Assembly: GCA_938091935.1 (NCBI GenBank)
Contig: CALKNV010000026.1
Coordinates: forward strand, 80,162-144,161
Origin: an uncultured Pseudomonadales bacterium
GTDB lineage: Bacteria > Pseudomonadota > Gammaproteobacteria > Pseudomonadales > Pseudohongiellaceae
Direction of reading: 5' to 3'
DNA length: 64,000 bases
In this document: positions 36,195 to 45,407 of the stretch, in pieces
How the letters are laid out: each line of letters begins with the position of its first letter
Numbering within the stretch: position 1 is the stretch's first letter
The notes under the pieces: model-generated
Database searches by the model: none
What the model was told of the DNA's origin: nothing
What the model saw: the letters and a program-made list of their open reading frames with translations, nothing else
Translations under genes and position numbers: made by a program

Positions 36195-37808
36195 TCAGTC
36201 AGGTAGTGCAAACGCTGTTAGCGTGGTGCCAGAGGGGATTAGTACCAATTGCCTGCCATCCAGCATGAAGGTCATGGCAGCGGCGCCCCAGATTCGTGAC
36301 CCGGTTTGATAATGCCACAGATTTTCACCGGTTTCCGCGTTGAAAGCCATGAAATTACCTTCATGATCGCCTGCGAATACCAGACCTGATGCCGTGCTCA
36401 GTACTCCGCCGAAGGTCGGGGAAGGATAGGTAAACTCCCACACAAGGTCGCCGGTATGCACATCCAGGGCGCGCAATGCGCCGCTACCCTGCTCGGCGTC
36501 GATTACCGCAGTACCGCCAAAATTCGACTGCCCAGGCGTGTTGGCCGGCTCCTCCGGCACATAGGTGGCACAGGTTTCCCGTGCCGTAAGAATGAACAGT
36601 TCCAAAGCGGGATCAAAGGAAGGCGGCATGAAGTTGGTCGAGCCCCAGGGATCCGGCAAGCAGCCCTGACTGCCATCGTTTAGAATAATCGGTCTACCAT
36701 CCGCATCCAGCTCCCTGGCCCAGGTGGTCGCGGTAAACGGCTTGCCCAGCAGCAGTTCCCCGGTGACCCGATCAAGCACATAGAAAAACCCATTGCGATT
36801 GCCCAGCATGACCACGCGCCGAGGCTGGCCCTGCCATTCAATTTCAGCCAGCACGGGCATATGGTTCGAATCCCAATCATTCAGATCGTGGGGTGTAAAC
36901 TGGTAATGCCATTTTAACTCACCGGTATCAGCATCCAGAGCGACCAGGGAATTGGAATACAAATTGTCACCGGGACGGGAGTCGCCATAATAGTCTGGAT
37001 TGGGGTTGCCTACTCCCCAATAAATCAGGTTCAGATCTGGGTCGAAACTGCCGTTCATCCAAGTGCCCCCGCCACCGGCGGCCAGTACTTCAGCATCATC
37101 AGGCCAGGTTTCACTACCTGGTTCACCGGGCCCCGGAATGGTGTTGAAGCGCCAGATTCGCTCTCCCGATACCGGATCGAAGGCATCAATAAAGCCGCGC
37201 GTGCGATACTCGCCGCCGGAGATGCCTACGATGACTTTATCTTCCAATACCAATGGAGCAAGGGTTGCGGCATAGCCGACTTGATAATCTGCGAGTTCCC
37301 GATCCCAGAGGATGTCGCCATTGCGCCGGTCGAAAGCCAGCAAATGTGCGTCCAGGGTCACCATAAACAAGCGCTCCCCCAGCATGCCAAATCCCCGATT
37401 CACCGGCGCGCTGGCACCATAGGTGAGATCATTGGGTAGATTGCGACGGTAGCGCCAGAATGTCCGACCGCTGCGGGCATCAATAGCCCAGGCCAGATTA
37501 TTGGATCCGGTAACATAGAGGACCCCATCGTCTGCCAAAGGCGTGGTCTCGAAGCCTCGGCCGCGTGTGGTTGTGCCAGTTTGAAAAGTCCAGATCGGTC
37601 TAAGCGTCGATACATTTTCCGGCGTTATCTGAGTGAGTGGGCTGTGACGCTTTCCGCTGTAATCTCCCGAATAGGTCAGCCAGCGCTCGGGGTCAGAAAA
37701 CCCAGCCAGGATATCTTCGTAACTGGGGCCAGATTGCGCCAGCACAGGCAGCTGAGGAACACAGACCAGGGTGAGAGCCAGAAACATTCTAATAGCCGGT
37801 TTTGTCAT
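36195..37808 (-). CDS. PQQ-dependent alcohol dehydrogenase family protein
   Basis: 537 aa periplasmic eight-bladed propeller with signal peptide MFLALTLVCVPQLPVLAQ. Typical blades: LTYSGDYSGKRHSPLTQI, LRPIWTFQTGTT, WAIDARSGRTFWRYR, VALDADTGELKWHYQFTPHD then LNDWDSN, and a closing ENLWHYQTGSRIWGAAA. The vicinal Cys-Cys disulfide of classical methanol dehydrogenases is absent. Members oxidise alcohols or other polyols and hand electrons to cytochrome c. It overlaps the two-heme cytochrome gene by four bases (ATGA), so the two surely form one redox unit. Confidence 0.92.
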   Translation of the reverse strand: MTKPAIRMFLALTLVCVPQLPVLAQSGPSYEDILAGFSDPERWLTYSGDYSGKRHSPLTQITPENVSTLRPIWTFQTGTTTRGRGFETTPLADDGVLYVTGSNNLAWAIDARSGRTFWRYRRNLPNDLTYGASAPVNRGFGMLGERLFMVTLDAHLLAFDRRNGDILWDRELADYQVGYAATLAPLVLEDKVIVGISGGEYRTRGFIDAFDPVSGERIWRFNTIPGPGEPGSETWPDDAEVLAAGGGGTWMNGSFDPDLNLIYWGVGNPNPDYYGDSRPGDNLYSNSLVALDADTGELKWHYQFTPHDLNDWDSNHMPVLAEIEWQGQPRRVVMLGNRNGFFYVLDRVTGELLLGKPFTATTWARELDADGRPIILNDGSQGCLPDPWGSTNFMPPSFDPALELFILTARETCATYVPEEPANTPGQSNFGGTAVIDAEQGSGALRALDVHTGDLVWEFTYPSPTFGGVLSTASGLVFAGDHEGNFMAFNAETGENLWHYQTGSRIWGAAAMTFMLDGRQLVLIPSGTTLTAFALPD

Positions 37809-38617
37809 TGCGTTGCGCCGCTCTGCAAGTAGTTAAGGATGTTGTAAAGCGCTGAGTCACTGAGGTCGGTCTGAGAAAAAGACGGCATAAAGGACTGCTG
37901 CAAGCGCTCGAAACTTTGCAGTTCGGTTTTCTGAAATCCCTGCAGACGCTGCTGTTGATCCAGCATCTGCAAGGAAAACGCATCCTCACTCTTGAGCACT
38001 CCCTTCACTTCCTCACCACTGCTAGTCACTACCCGCACCGGCTTAAAGCCGCGTCCAATTATTACACTGGGTTGCCGCACGGATGCCATGATCGACTCTA
38101 GCGATCTACGCGTGGTGATGGCGTTCAAATTTGGCCCCAAACTACCGCCCTGGCCGTGAGCACGGTGACATGCCGAGCAATTCATCCTGAACGCTTCCTC
38201 ACCAGCGACCACATCGCCCGCAGGCAGATCAGTGACGCCTGCTACAGCAATATCTTGCAGATAGGACACCAGCATCCAGAGCTCGGAATCGGTGAGCTTG
38301 TGCGGTGGCATGATGCTGCCCGGCACACCATCACGGATGCTGGAAAAAACCTCACTCACACTAAGGTCGCGCTCACTCCAGATCATGGTCAGATCAGGGG
38401 CGTCAATGGTTGCTATACCCTTGGCGTCTGCGCCATGGCAGGTGGCACACTGCGCTCGGAACAGGCTACCCCCGCCAGTGATCGCTCGCGAATTGCCTTC
38501 CAGCGGATTGACGCTCTGTGCGTGACTGATGCCAGTCAGGCAGCTCAGCAAGCCGAGCAAAATGAGCCTGCCTGCGGTGCAAGCGGGGAGGCGCGGAATC
38601 AAGTTGCGAAGGGTCAT
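37805..38617 (-). CDS. Two-heme cytochrome c, electron acceptor of the PQQ dehydrogenase
   Basis: 270 aa exported protein (signal up to about ISHAQS, residue 34). Heme sites CATCH at 57-61 and CSACH at 147-151, each followed by a C-terminal MPPH- or Met-containing loop typical of class I cytochromes. A further domain (GRGFKPVRVVTSSGEEVKG) and a final helical part with SFMPSFSQTDLSD resemble the extra module of large membrane-bound dehydrogenase-linked cytochromes. Four-base overlap with the PQQ dehydrogenase makes it the likely direct partner. Confidence 0.93.
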   Translation of the reverse strand: MTLRNLIPRLPACTAGRLILLGLLSCLTGISHAQSVNPLEGNSRAITGGGSLFRAQCATCHGADAKGIATIDAPDLTMIWSERDLSVSEVFSSIRDGVPGSIMPPHKLTDSELWMLVSYLQDIAVAGVTDLPAGDVVAGEEAFRMNCSACHRAHGQGGSLGPNLNAITTRRSLESIMASVRQPSVIIGRGFKPVRVVTSSGEEVKGVLKSEDAFSLQMLDQQQRLQGFQKTELQSFERLQQSFMPSFSQTDLSDSALYNILNYLQSGATQ

Positions 38618-38935
38618 TATTAAGCTGTGGCTCCCTGGCTATTTAAATCGAGCTTCTTATTTTCATTCTTTTTCATGCCTGTTTAACTGCTTGTTTTTAG
38701 ACCAATTCAAGCAGGAATATTGGCCAGCGCAAATAATACATCGGACTGGCTCTGGCCGAAGATAGCTGATGTTCACCTAGTGCGGCAACAAGGGAATAAA
38801 CGGTATTGCTGAATCCTGACCAATAGCCACTATTAGAGAACTCGAACAGAACCTGGATTCGGCCGCGGGCGGTAGCATTGGCCAGGTATTGCTGATATGT
38901 TCTGTCCACTCCCAATAACAATATCGGAGCGCAAC
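38618..38935. other. Divergent intergenic stretch before the cupin gene
   Basis: 318 bases between the minus-strand cytochrome start and the plus-strand cupin start. No convincing ORF (a 74-codon minus-strand frame at 38697-38921 lacks protein-like features). It must contain both outward promoters, but no clear hexamer pair or repeat stands out. Confidence 0.4.
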
Positions 38936-39403
38936 ATGAGTTCTAATCCGAAAAATATCAAAGAAATAGTGACTTCAGTCTGTGCCGCCGCCGTCCTCGG
39001 GCTGGGCGTGCTGGCATTTCAGACCGACATCATCTCTGCACAATCCAGCAATTTTCAGGGCGGTGCCCCGCAAGTCACACAAGGACCGGACGATGCAAGC
39101 TATATCCGCATCCTGTTCCCGGCTGGCGTGCGCTCATCCTGGCATAGTCATACTTGGGGTCAGCTGTTGATGATTGAAGAAGGTATCGGGCTCCACCAGA
39201 TTCGCGGCCGCGCCATTGAGGAATTTCAGCCTGGCGAACCATTTTGGACGCCGTCCGGTGTTGAACACTGGCATGGCGCTCACCCTGATGTTGATGCCTT
39301 GCAGCTAACAATCTACGAAGGCACAGTGAACTGGTTAGAGCCTACAACCGATGAACAATATGCCGGCGTGAGATATCGTCCCATGTCACGCTCATCTAAC
39401 TAG
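38936..39403 (+). CDS. Exported or anchored cupin-domain protein
   Basis: 155 aa. An N-terminal signal or anchor (EIVTSVCAAAVLGLGVLAFQ) precedes a single cupin with the metal motif SWHSHTWGQLLMIEEG and the second block PFWTPSGVEHWHGAHP, resembling small mandelonitrile-lyase- or dioxygenase-like cupins. His, His, Gln/Glu and His ligands appear present. GGAG lies six bases before the ATG. It is monocistronic: followed by a bidirectional terminator, and its promoter region is shared with the redox operon. Substrate unknown. Confidence 0.88.
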   Translation: MSSNPKNIKEIVTSVCAAAVLGLGVLAFQTDIISAQSSNFQGGAPQVTQGPDDASYIRILFPAGVRSSWHSHTWGQLLMIEEGIGLHQIRGRAIEEFQPGEPFWTPSGVEHWHGAHPDVDALQLTIYEGTVNWLEPTTDEQYAGVRYRPMSRSSN

Positions 39404-39420
39404 AGTTTCCGACTCTGACC

Positions 39421-39453
39421 AAAAAAGCGAAGCCAAGTGCTTCGCTTTTTTTT
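39421..39453. terminator. Bidirectional intrinsic terminator
   Basis: AAGCGAAGC (39425-39433) pairs with GCTTCGCTT (39439-39447) around CAAGT, with an A-run on the left and eight Ts on the right. It sits between the convergent cupin gene (stop 39403) and phosphatase gene (end 39481) and should end both transcripts. Confidence 0.9.
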
Positions 39454-39480
39454 GCCAGAAAAACCGCCGCAGACAAATCG

Positions 39481-41145
39481 CTAGTCTGGTCGCATTAACT
39501 CGACGGTGTAATAAGGTTCCAGCGTATCGATGGCAGCCAGGGGCTGACTGTTTACATCCCATTTGAAGAGCTGCGCAGTGATGCGATCACGCTCGAAATC
39601 CACCAGGGTGAATCCGTGCTCTTCCAGAGGTGCCACTTGTTCCTCGAAGCTCAGATACGTTGAAGGCTGCGCCCCTACACCCCTGACTACTGAAGGAAAT
39701 CCGCGGATCGACGTCCCTATTGGCCCACTCAGTACATTGGTAATGGGATTATTGCTAAAATCCAGCGCGCCCGCACCATGCATGGTTCCCACTCCAGTCG
39801 CATGCAAATCCCCGCTCATGATTAATGGATTGCGGTGTGTCATATTGGCCAACCCCGCCATAATACGATCATGTTGATCAAGCCAGCCTTGCTGCCATTC
39901 CGGTTTAGGAATCGAAGTTGTCAGCTCGCCGGATTCAGGATGCAGTACATCGGGGTACCACTCGCCCCATTTCCCAGCAGTCCAGCCGGGCGGGTTAGAA
40001 GGCACATGCACCAGGTGACGCGATTCAAGTGAAGCGGTTCGCTGCAGCAGCCATCCCTCGACATTACTGTCCAGAAAAGCAGCATTAGACTGGCCTACTC
40101 GCAGCGTCCGCCTCACATCGTAGAGCAAAACCTCCAGCAAGTCCCCGTAACGCAGCGTGCCATAACTTTCGGATAACTCGCCGCGCATACTGCTATGGGA
40201 GTACGGCAATCCCGGTGACCGAAAAGGATCGTTTAGAAATTCCGGGTAATAAAGTTGCTGAGTGGTTCTGGCCAGCTGTAGCTGAAACCATTCAACTGGA
40301 TAAGTGAGAGGCGAATCGTTTTCCCAGTGGTCATGGTCATCCTGGAGGAAATACATCGGCGTTGAACGAAAATCAGTTCCGTACAGGGGGGTAATCTGCG
40401 GGCCGGCAGCAAGTTTTAAAGCCTGCTCGTTATCACCACCCTTGACCCGAGCAGCAAAATCAAAATTGGACTCTCGACCGGCCGCGCTTAGCTCTCCAGC
40501 CTGCTCCCCCTGCCAGGTATGCAAATCCCAATAGATATGATCGCCATTAGCGATAGCTGCCTGGGGCGCGAATGATAGGGCGCGGCGCAGCAGGCGGCGC
40601 CGAATCGCCATGGGAAGATTGCCGCGGCGGTCGCCTATGCCGAAGTAGTCGCCGCTTGGTCCGCCAGCGCAGGTGTAAAACAGCACGCGGACCGATTCCG
40701 GCGTGTGGCTTGCCGCAGGAAACGTTGAGATTGGCCAGGGTTCGCACAGTGCCGCGCCACCGGCATCCTGCAAACGCAGTTCATAAGCTGTGTCCGGGCG
40801 CAAATCCTCGGCATAAAATTGCCAAAACTCTCCCGCCGTATCATTTTGATAACCTACAATAGTCTGACTGCTTCCGCCGCCGTTCAAGCGCAACCGGGGT
40901 TTTTGCGAAAGCGGTGCGCTGAAGGAAGTCTTTATCAGTAAGTGGGAGTCACTTACAGCAGGCAACAAATGCCTGACTTTACCGGCATCCCAATCATCCA
41001 CTGGACCCGCATCCAGCTCCTGTTGCGCCAGCAAGGTTTGCCACGGCCAGGCTGCCAGCCATGCACCTCCCATTGCTCCGGCACTGCCACGCAGAAACCG
41101 GCGTCGATTCAGCATAGTCATCGCATTGGGTTTTTTATTCTTCAT
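39481..41145 (-). CDS. PhoD-like alkaline phosphatase/phosphodiesterase, Tat-exported
   Basis: 554 aa metallophosphatase. Twin-arginine signal NRRRFLRGSAGAMGGAWLAA; an Ig-like N-terminal domain (about 55-150); catalytic core with NGDHIYWDLHTW, YFLQDDHDHWEND and MSGDLHATGVG, the metal-binding pattern of PhoD-type enzymes (Fe3+/Ca2+ centre). Such enzymes release phosphate from phosphodiesters and monoesters outside the cytoplasm. Monocistronic, convergent to the cupin and divergent from the beta-helix lipoprotein gene. No Pho-box-like repeat was recognised in the 194-base upstream gap. Confidence 0.9.
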   Translation of the reverse strand: MKNKKPNAMTMLNRRRFLRGSAGAMGGAWLAAWPWQTLLAQQELDAGPVDDWDAGKVRHLLPAVSDSHLLIKTSFSAPLSQKPRLRLNGGGSSQTIVGYQNDTAGEFWQFYAEDLRPDTAYELRLQDAGGAALCEPWPISTFPAASHTPESVRVLFYTCAGGPSGDYFGIGDRRGNLPMAIRRRLLRRALSFAPQAAIANGDHIYWDLHTWQGEQAGELSAAGRESNFDFAARVKGGDNEQALKLAAGPQITPLYGTDFRSTPMYFLQDDHDHWENDSPLTYPVEWFQLQLARTTQQLYYPEFLNDPFRSPGLPYSHSSMRGELSESYGTLRYGDLLEVLLYDVRRTLRVGQSNAAFLDSNVEGWLLQRTASLESRHLVHVPSNPPGWTAGKWGEWYPDVLHPESGELTTSIPKPEWQQGWLDQHDRIMAGLANMTHRNPLIMSGDLHATGVGTMHGAGALDFSNNPITNVLSGPIGTSIRGFPSVVRGVGAQPSTYLSFEEQVAPLEEHGFTLVDFERDRITAQLFKWDVNSQPLAAIDTLEPYYTVELMRPD

Positions 41146-41339
41146 ATTTTTTACTCAAGATCTGCCGCCCGCAAATACCCGATCATTTGCTCTAAACCCT
41201 ACCACAACGATTTTTAAATTGCCCTGTAGAGCTTAATTCGGAGAGCCGCGGGCATTTGCCCAGCAAAGCCTTACTCCCTATACTCCGTTCACAATTATAG
41301 AAAACCTCAGCCCTTGGCTAGTCTCTGAAGGGGGAATTC

Positions 41340-42551
41340 ATGGGACGTTCTTCATACCGCATACTCTCACTTGCTGCTACAGCGTTGCTGGTCAATGCCT
41401 GCAGCGAACCCGCACCACCACCTGAGCCCGAATTAAGTTTCGAAGAATCCCTGCAGCAACAGCTGATCCAGGCACAGCCCGGTGATGTGATTGAAATTCC
41501 CGCAGGCACCCATGAACTCACGCGTGGTCTCTCGCTTACTGTCGATGGTGTGACAATTCGAGGCCAGGGCATTGACAGCTCAGTGCTGTCCTTTAAAAAC
41601 CAGGCCCAGGGTGCCGAGGGCCTGCTGGTCAACGCCGACCGCTTTGTTATTGAAGACCTTGCCATTGAGGACACGGTTGGCGACGCCATCAAGATAAATG
41701 AAAGTGAAAACGTGGTGATTCGAAATGTGCGCACTGAGTGGACTGGCGGTCCGCTGACCACTAACGGCGCCTACGGAATCTATCCGGTGCAGTCCAGGAA
41801 TATCCTGATTGAAGGCGCTGTGGCAATAGGCGCGTCCGATGCCGGCATCTATGTGGGTCAGTCTACCCAGATCATCGTGCGTAATTCACGGGCCGAGTAC
41901 AATGTGGCGGGAATTGAAATTGAAAATTCCACCTTCGCCGACGTATACGGCAACGTGGCGACTAACAACACAGGTGGAATTCTGGTGTTCGATTTGCCCA
42001 ATCTGCCAGTACAGGGTGGCCGCAATACCCGAGTATTTAATAATCAGATCATCAACAATAACGTGGCCAACTTCGCGCCGGAAGGCAACATTGTCGGCGA
42101 AGTCCCTGCCGGCTCCGGACTCATGGTATTGGCCAATGACAGTATCGAGGTGTTTGGCAACGAATTTACCGACAACCAAAGCGCCAACATCATGATTATT
42201 AGTTACTTCATGACTGAGCGGCCTTTCGAAGATCCAAACTACGATCCATTCCCCGAGACCATTTACATTCACGACAACGTTTTTAATGGCGGCGGCAGTC
42301 AGCCTGACTCAGAGCCACTGCAGGCGTTGCAAGCGGCAACCGGACAGGACGTGCCTGATATCGTTTGGGACGGCATCACATTGCCAGGTAAATCCGCCGA
42401 CGATATTCTTTGCTTTGTAGACAACGGCGACATCAGTTTTGTGAACCTTGACGCCGCTAATGGGTTTGCAGCCCCTTCATTCGACGCCAGCGCTCATGAC
42501 TGCAGCCTACCAAACCTGTCGGTAATATCTTTGAGTTCAAACGCGGATTAA
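41340..42551 (+). CDS. Parallel beta-helix lipoprotein (SO2929-like)
   Basis: 403 aa lipoprotein; lipobox LVNAC puts the lipidated Cys at residue 21. The mature protein is a right-handed parallel beta-helix of repeated coils such as ITVDG-type VIRGQGIDSS, NVVIRNVRTEWTGG, NILIEGAVAIGASDAGIYVG, IIVRNSRAEYNVAGIEIENS and TNNTGGILVFD, the fold of pectate lyase-like proteins. Pairing with the diheme cytochrome four bases downstream corresponds to the conserved Shewanella SO2929-SO2930 pair. Substrate and reaction unknown. A GGGGG ribosome site precedes the ATG. Confidence 0.9.
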   Translation: MGRSSYRILSLAATALLVNACSEPAPPPEPELSFEESLQQQLIQAQPGDVIEIPAGTHELTRGLSLTVDGVTIRGQGIDSSVLSFKNQAQGAEGLLVNADRFVIEDLAIEDTVGDAIKINESENVVIRNVRTEWTGGPLTTNGAYGIYPVQSRNILIEGAVAIGASDAGIYVGQSTQIIVRNSRAEYNVAGIEIENSTFADVYGNVATNNTGGILVFDLPNLPVQGGRNTRVFNNQIINNNVANFAPEGNIVGEVPAGSGLMVLANDSIEVFGNEFTDNQSANIMIISYFMTERPFEDPNYDPFPETIYIHDNVFNGGGSQPDSEPLQALQAATGQDVPDIVWDGITLPGKSADDILCFVDNGDISFVNLDAANGFAAPSFDASAHDCSLPNLSVISLSSNAD

Positions 42552-42555
42552 AATT

Positions 42556-43653
42556 ATGAATCTATGGCGCTTTATTGCAGTAGGCGCTTTACTGCTGTTT
42601 ACACTGCTCTCCTGTAGTGATCCCACTCCGACATTCCATGCCAGTGAAAACCCGGCGCGTCTGTCGGACTGGAATCTGTTCGAACTGACACCTGCAAGCC
42701 TGACACCTACTTCCCACAACATGGTGTTCAGGCCTGCCAACCAATTGTTCACCGATTATGCGCAGAAGCTTCGCACCATTTGGATTCCTGATGGCTCCCG
42801 AGCCTCACTGATTGATGGCGAGTTGTCCTATCCAGTGGGAACAGTGGTAAGTAAAACTTTCTACTATCCCGCTGATGCTTCGGGAAATTTATTGCGCACC
42901 GAGGAAGTAATTGCCAAATCAATAAATCTTGGCAACAACAGATTAATCGAAACACGATTGCTGGTAAGACGAGAGACTGGGTGGGATGCCTTTCCCTATG
43001 TATGGAATGACGAGGGCACCGAGGCATTCCTGCGAGTTGCCGGCACCAGCAAGCCGATGCAATTAATGAGTGACACCGGAAACATTGATTTCGTTTACTT
43101 CGTGCCAAATGAAAATCAGTGCGCGGGCTGCCACGTCACTGAGCATCCAGACGGCGACATGCATCCACTCGGTGCCGTGGCGACCCAGCTCGCGGCCTCA
43201 TTCACCTATCCGGACGACGTCTCTGACTCTCAGTTAAGCGCCATGGTTGAACGCGGCTGGCTAGAGGCGCCTGCAGATTCGCCTGCCCCTCCTTCCTGGC
43301 TTGATCCCAGCGAAACACTGGAAGACCGGGCTCTGGCCTACCTGAACATGAATTGTGGCCACTGCCACAACCCGGAGGGCGCTGCCGACACCTCAAACCT
43401 GATTCTGACCGGACAACACGAGCAGATAGTCAACATGGGTGTATGCAAACCCCCCGTGGCTGCCGGTGGTGGTGCAGGCGACCGACTCTACAGCATTGTC
43501 CCAGGTGAACCGGAACAGTCCATCCTCCTATACCGCATGCAGTCGAACAAACCTGATGAAATGATGCCTGAACTGGGACGCGCCCTGATTCACGCTGAAG
43601 GCATTGAACTGGTTAGCAACTGGATTGCAACATTGTCCGGGGACTGCAGTTAG
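42556..43653 (+). CDS. SO2930-family diheme c-type cytochrome lipoprotein
   Basis: 365 aa lipoprotein (lipobox LLSC, Cys-20). Two heme-binding motifs: CAGCH (189-193) in NENQCAGCHVTEH and CGHCH (267-271) in LNMNCGHCHNPEG; a C-terminal RMQSNKPDEMMPELG may give an axial Met. The layout, with a long N-terminal beta domain, matches the SO2930 family. It follows the beta-helix gene after four bases and is the natural electron acceptor or donor for whatever that protein does. Confidence 0.92.
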   Translation: MNLWRFIAVGALLLFTLLSCSDPTPTFHASENPARLSDWNLFELTPASLTPTSHNMVFRPANQLFTDYAQKLRTIWIPDGSRASLIDGELSYPVGTVVSKTFYYPADASGNLLRTEEVIAKSINLGNNRLIETRLLVRRETGWDAFPYVWNDEGTEAFLRVAGTSKPMQLMSDTGNIDFVYFVPNENQCAGCHVTEHPDGDMHPLGAVATQLAASFTYPDDVSDSQLSAMVERGWLEAPADSPAPPSWLDPSETLEDRALAYLNMNCGHCHNPEGAADTSNLILTGQHEQIVNMGVCKPPVAAGGGAGDRLYSIVPGEPEQSILLYRMQSNKPDEMMPELGRALIHAEGIELVSNWIATLSGDCS

Positions 43654-43859
43654 ACTTCGGGACTATCTGCCCGCTGCAGCTGCGAGTTTTGCTGTTGGAC
43701 CAACAGCTGCGTTACTTCATACAGGTCAACCTGTTCATTATGGCGGCTCAAGTAGTCGCACAGGCGATATAGCTTGAGATCAAGTGCTCTCACCTCGCTG
43801 CAAAACAGCAGATCTATCCCCTGCTTTACGACACCCGGTGCATCGTATTCGCGCAGCAT
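43650..43859 (-). CDS. Small hypothetical protein
   Basis: 69 aa, soluble and helical: MLREYDAPGVVKQGIDLLFC, then SEVRALDLKLYRLCDYLSRH, a glutamine-rich end. No family recognised. Its stop overlaps the end of the diheme cytochrome gene by four bases on the opposite strand. The composition is protein-like and an upstream ORF ends six bases before it. Confidence 0.5.
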   Translation of the reverse strand: MLREYDAPGVVKQGIDLLFCSEVRALDLKLYRLCDYLSRHNEQVDLYEVTQLLVQQQNSQLQRADSPEV

Positions 43860-43865
43860 AGGTTA

Positions 43866-44180
43866 TTAAACTGCATTCAGCATGCCCTGCGCCACAGTCC
43901 AGCACCTAGCACCCTGCACCAACCGCGTCCAATTGTTGTATTGAAGACTGCTCTGGCTGGTAAACATAGTTCTCGTAACTGCTGGCTTGTTCAGCCCAAC
44001 CAGAGACCGACCGGGAAACGGGTTTTCCCAACCGGCCCGGCCAAATTTTACTGCTGGCGTTGACAGGCAAATGATATTCTTATCTTGAAAAATAAGGTTT
44101 ATTGGAATTTTCATAGGCATCTGATCATTGCCCAGATTGATCCGGTAGCCCCAGTCGTCAGCCGGGAAATTTTTGATCAC
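43866..44180 (-). CDS. Doubtful small ORF
   Basis: 104 codons; the first half (DDWGYRINLGNDQMPMKIPI) reads like protein, the second half (QSSLQYNNWTRLVQGARCW) less so. It precedes the small gene at 43650-43859 by six bases, which would make a two-gene operon. No family or motif. The remaining gap to 44384 contains no further convincing feature. Confidence 0.3.
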   Translation of the reverse strand: MIKNFPADDWGYRINLGNDQMPMKIPINLIFQDKNIICLSTPAVKFGRAGWENPFPGRSLVGLNKPAVTRTMFTSQSSLQYNNWTRLVQGARCWTVAQGMLNAV

Positions 44181-44384
44181 CTGATTAAGATTGACCTACA
44201 CCGGCACTGTAAATAGGTTTTACATTGTGCAGCTCCGACCGCGAATCCGGATGCAACATGGCCTCGACCGCATCAACCGTCGCAACATGCGTGCGTCAGG
44301 TGTGAGGCAAGGACAATAAGTCTCGTGGTTTTTCCCCTGTTTTCCGTTAAAGTTAAGCACCTTGAATAATAAACAGTAATTCTT

Positions 44385-45407
44385 ATGCCTAAAATTGGCA
44401 TCCTGTTTCTGTTAGTCGCATTGCTGCAATCCTGCGGTGACCAGCTTGGCCAGCGCCGTACCTATGTGTTGACTACTGGCACCACCGGAGGCACTTTCTA
44501 CCCAGTCGGTGTTGCCCTTTCTACCCTGGTCACGGCACAACCCCGGGCAGAATTTTCCCTAACCGCGATCAGCTCCGCTGGCTCCATGGAAAATATCAAA
44601 CTCCTGCGGGACAACCAGGCCCAGTTTGGCCTGGTGCTTGCGATCTTTGCCGCCTGGGCATACGACGGCGAAGGACCTATTCGTAGCCCCCAATCCAATC
44701 TCCGCAGCATTAGTGCAATGTGGCCGAATGTAGAGCACTTTGTACTACATTCAGATCTGGTGACAACTGGCACGGTACAAGATCTGAATCAGCTTGATGG
44801 CGAACGCTACGTCCTGGGTGCGCGCAATTCCGGTGCTGAACACACGGGCATCTACATTCTCGAGGCACTGGGCATCGACTACCTGAATAAATTCAGTCTG
44901 GGGTACATGGCATATGGCGCTTCTGCCAGCGCCATGCAGGATGGCAACATCGTTGGCATGAACGTGCCAGCGGGGCCCCCGGTCACAGCAATCACCCAGG
45001 CATTTGCCCAGATGGGCAACGAAATGACGGTACTGGACTTCAGTGAACAAGAAATCGCTGCCATCAATCAACGCTACCCCTTGTGGCAATCATTCGAATT
45101 GCCTCCCGGGACCTATCCCTATCAAGAGCGATCGATTAATACGGCAGCAAGCCCCAATGTTTTAATTGTAAGAGAGGACGTTTCAGATCAAATAGTGTAC
45201 GACCTGACCCGAATGCTTTGGGAAAACCTTGCAACATTGCAGCAGATACACAGCGCCACTCGCTCCATGGTGTTAGAAGAAGCGCTGCAGGGCATACCAG
45301 TCCCGCTACACCCAGGCGCGCTGCGCTACTACCGTGAACAGAATGTAGCCGTGCCCGATGCATTGCTGCCACCGACAGAGTTAACTGAACCAGTGTTATC
45401 TCACTAG
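44385..45407 (+). CDS. Orphan TAXI-family solute-binding lipoprotein
   Basis: 340 aa; lipobox LLQSC with Cys-17. The TAXI start VLTTGTTGGTFYPVGVALST, then NIKLLRDNQAQFGLV and GARNSGAEHTGIYILEALGI, are typical of TRAP TAXI binding proteins. No permease gene lies beside it, unlike the pair at 30236-33431, so it either serves a distant permease or acts as a sensor or scavenger. Its 3' end overlaps the convergent dipeptidase gene by 12 bases. The ATG has no clear ribosome site. Confidence 0.92.
   Translation: MPKIGILFLLVALLQSCGDQLGQRRTYVLTTGTTGGTFYPVGVALSTLVTAQPRAEFSLTAISSAGSMENIKLLRDNQAQFGLVLAIFAAWAYDGEGPIRSPQSNLRSISAMWPNVEHFVLHSDLVTTGTVQDLNQLDGERYVLGARNSGAEHTGIYILEALGIDYLNKFSLGYMAYGASASAMQDGNIVGMNVPAGPPVTAITQAFAQMGNEMTVLDFSEQEIAAINQRYPLWQSFELPPGTYPYQERSINTAASPNVLIVREDVSDQIVYDLTRMLWENLATLQQIHSATRSMVLEEALQGIPVPLHPGALRYYREQNVAVPDALLPPTELTEPVLSH

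Noticed and set aside
36855..36880. GGTTCGAATCCC, a second T-loop-like motif
   Set aside because: Inside the PQQ dehydrogenase gene with no cloverleaf around it.
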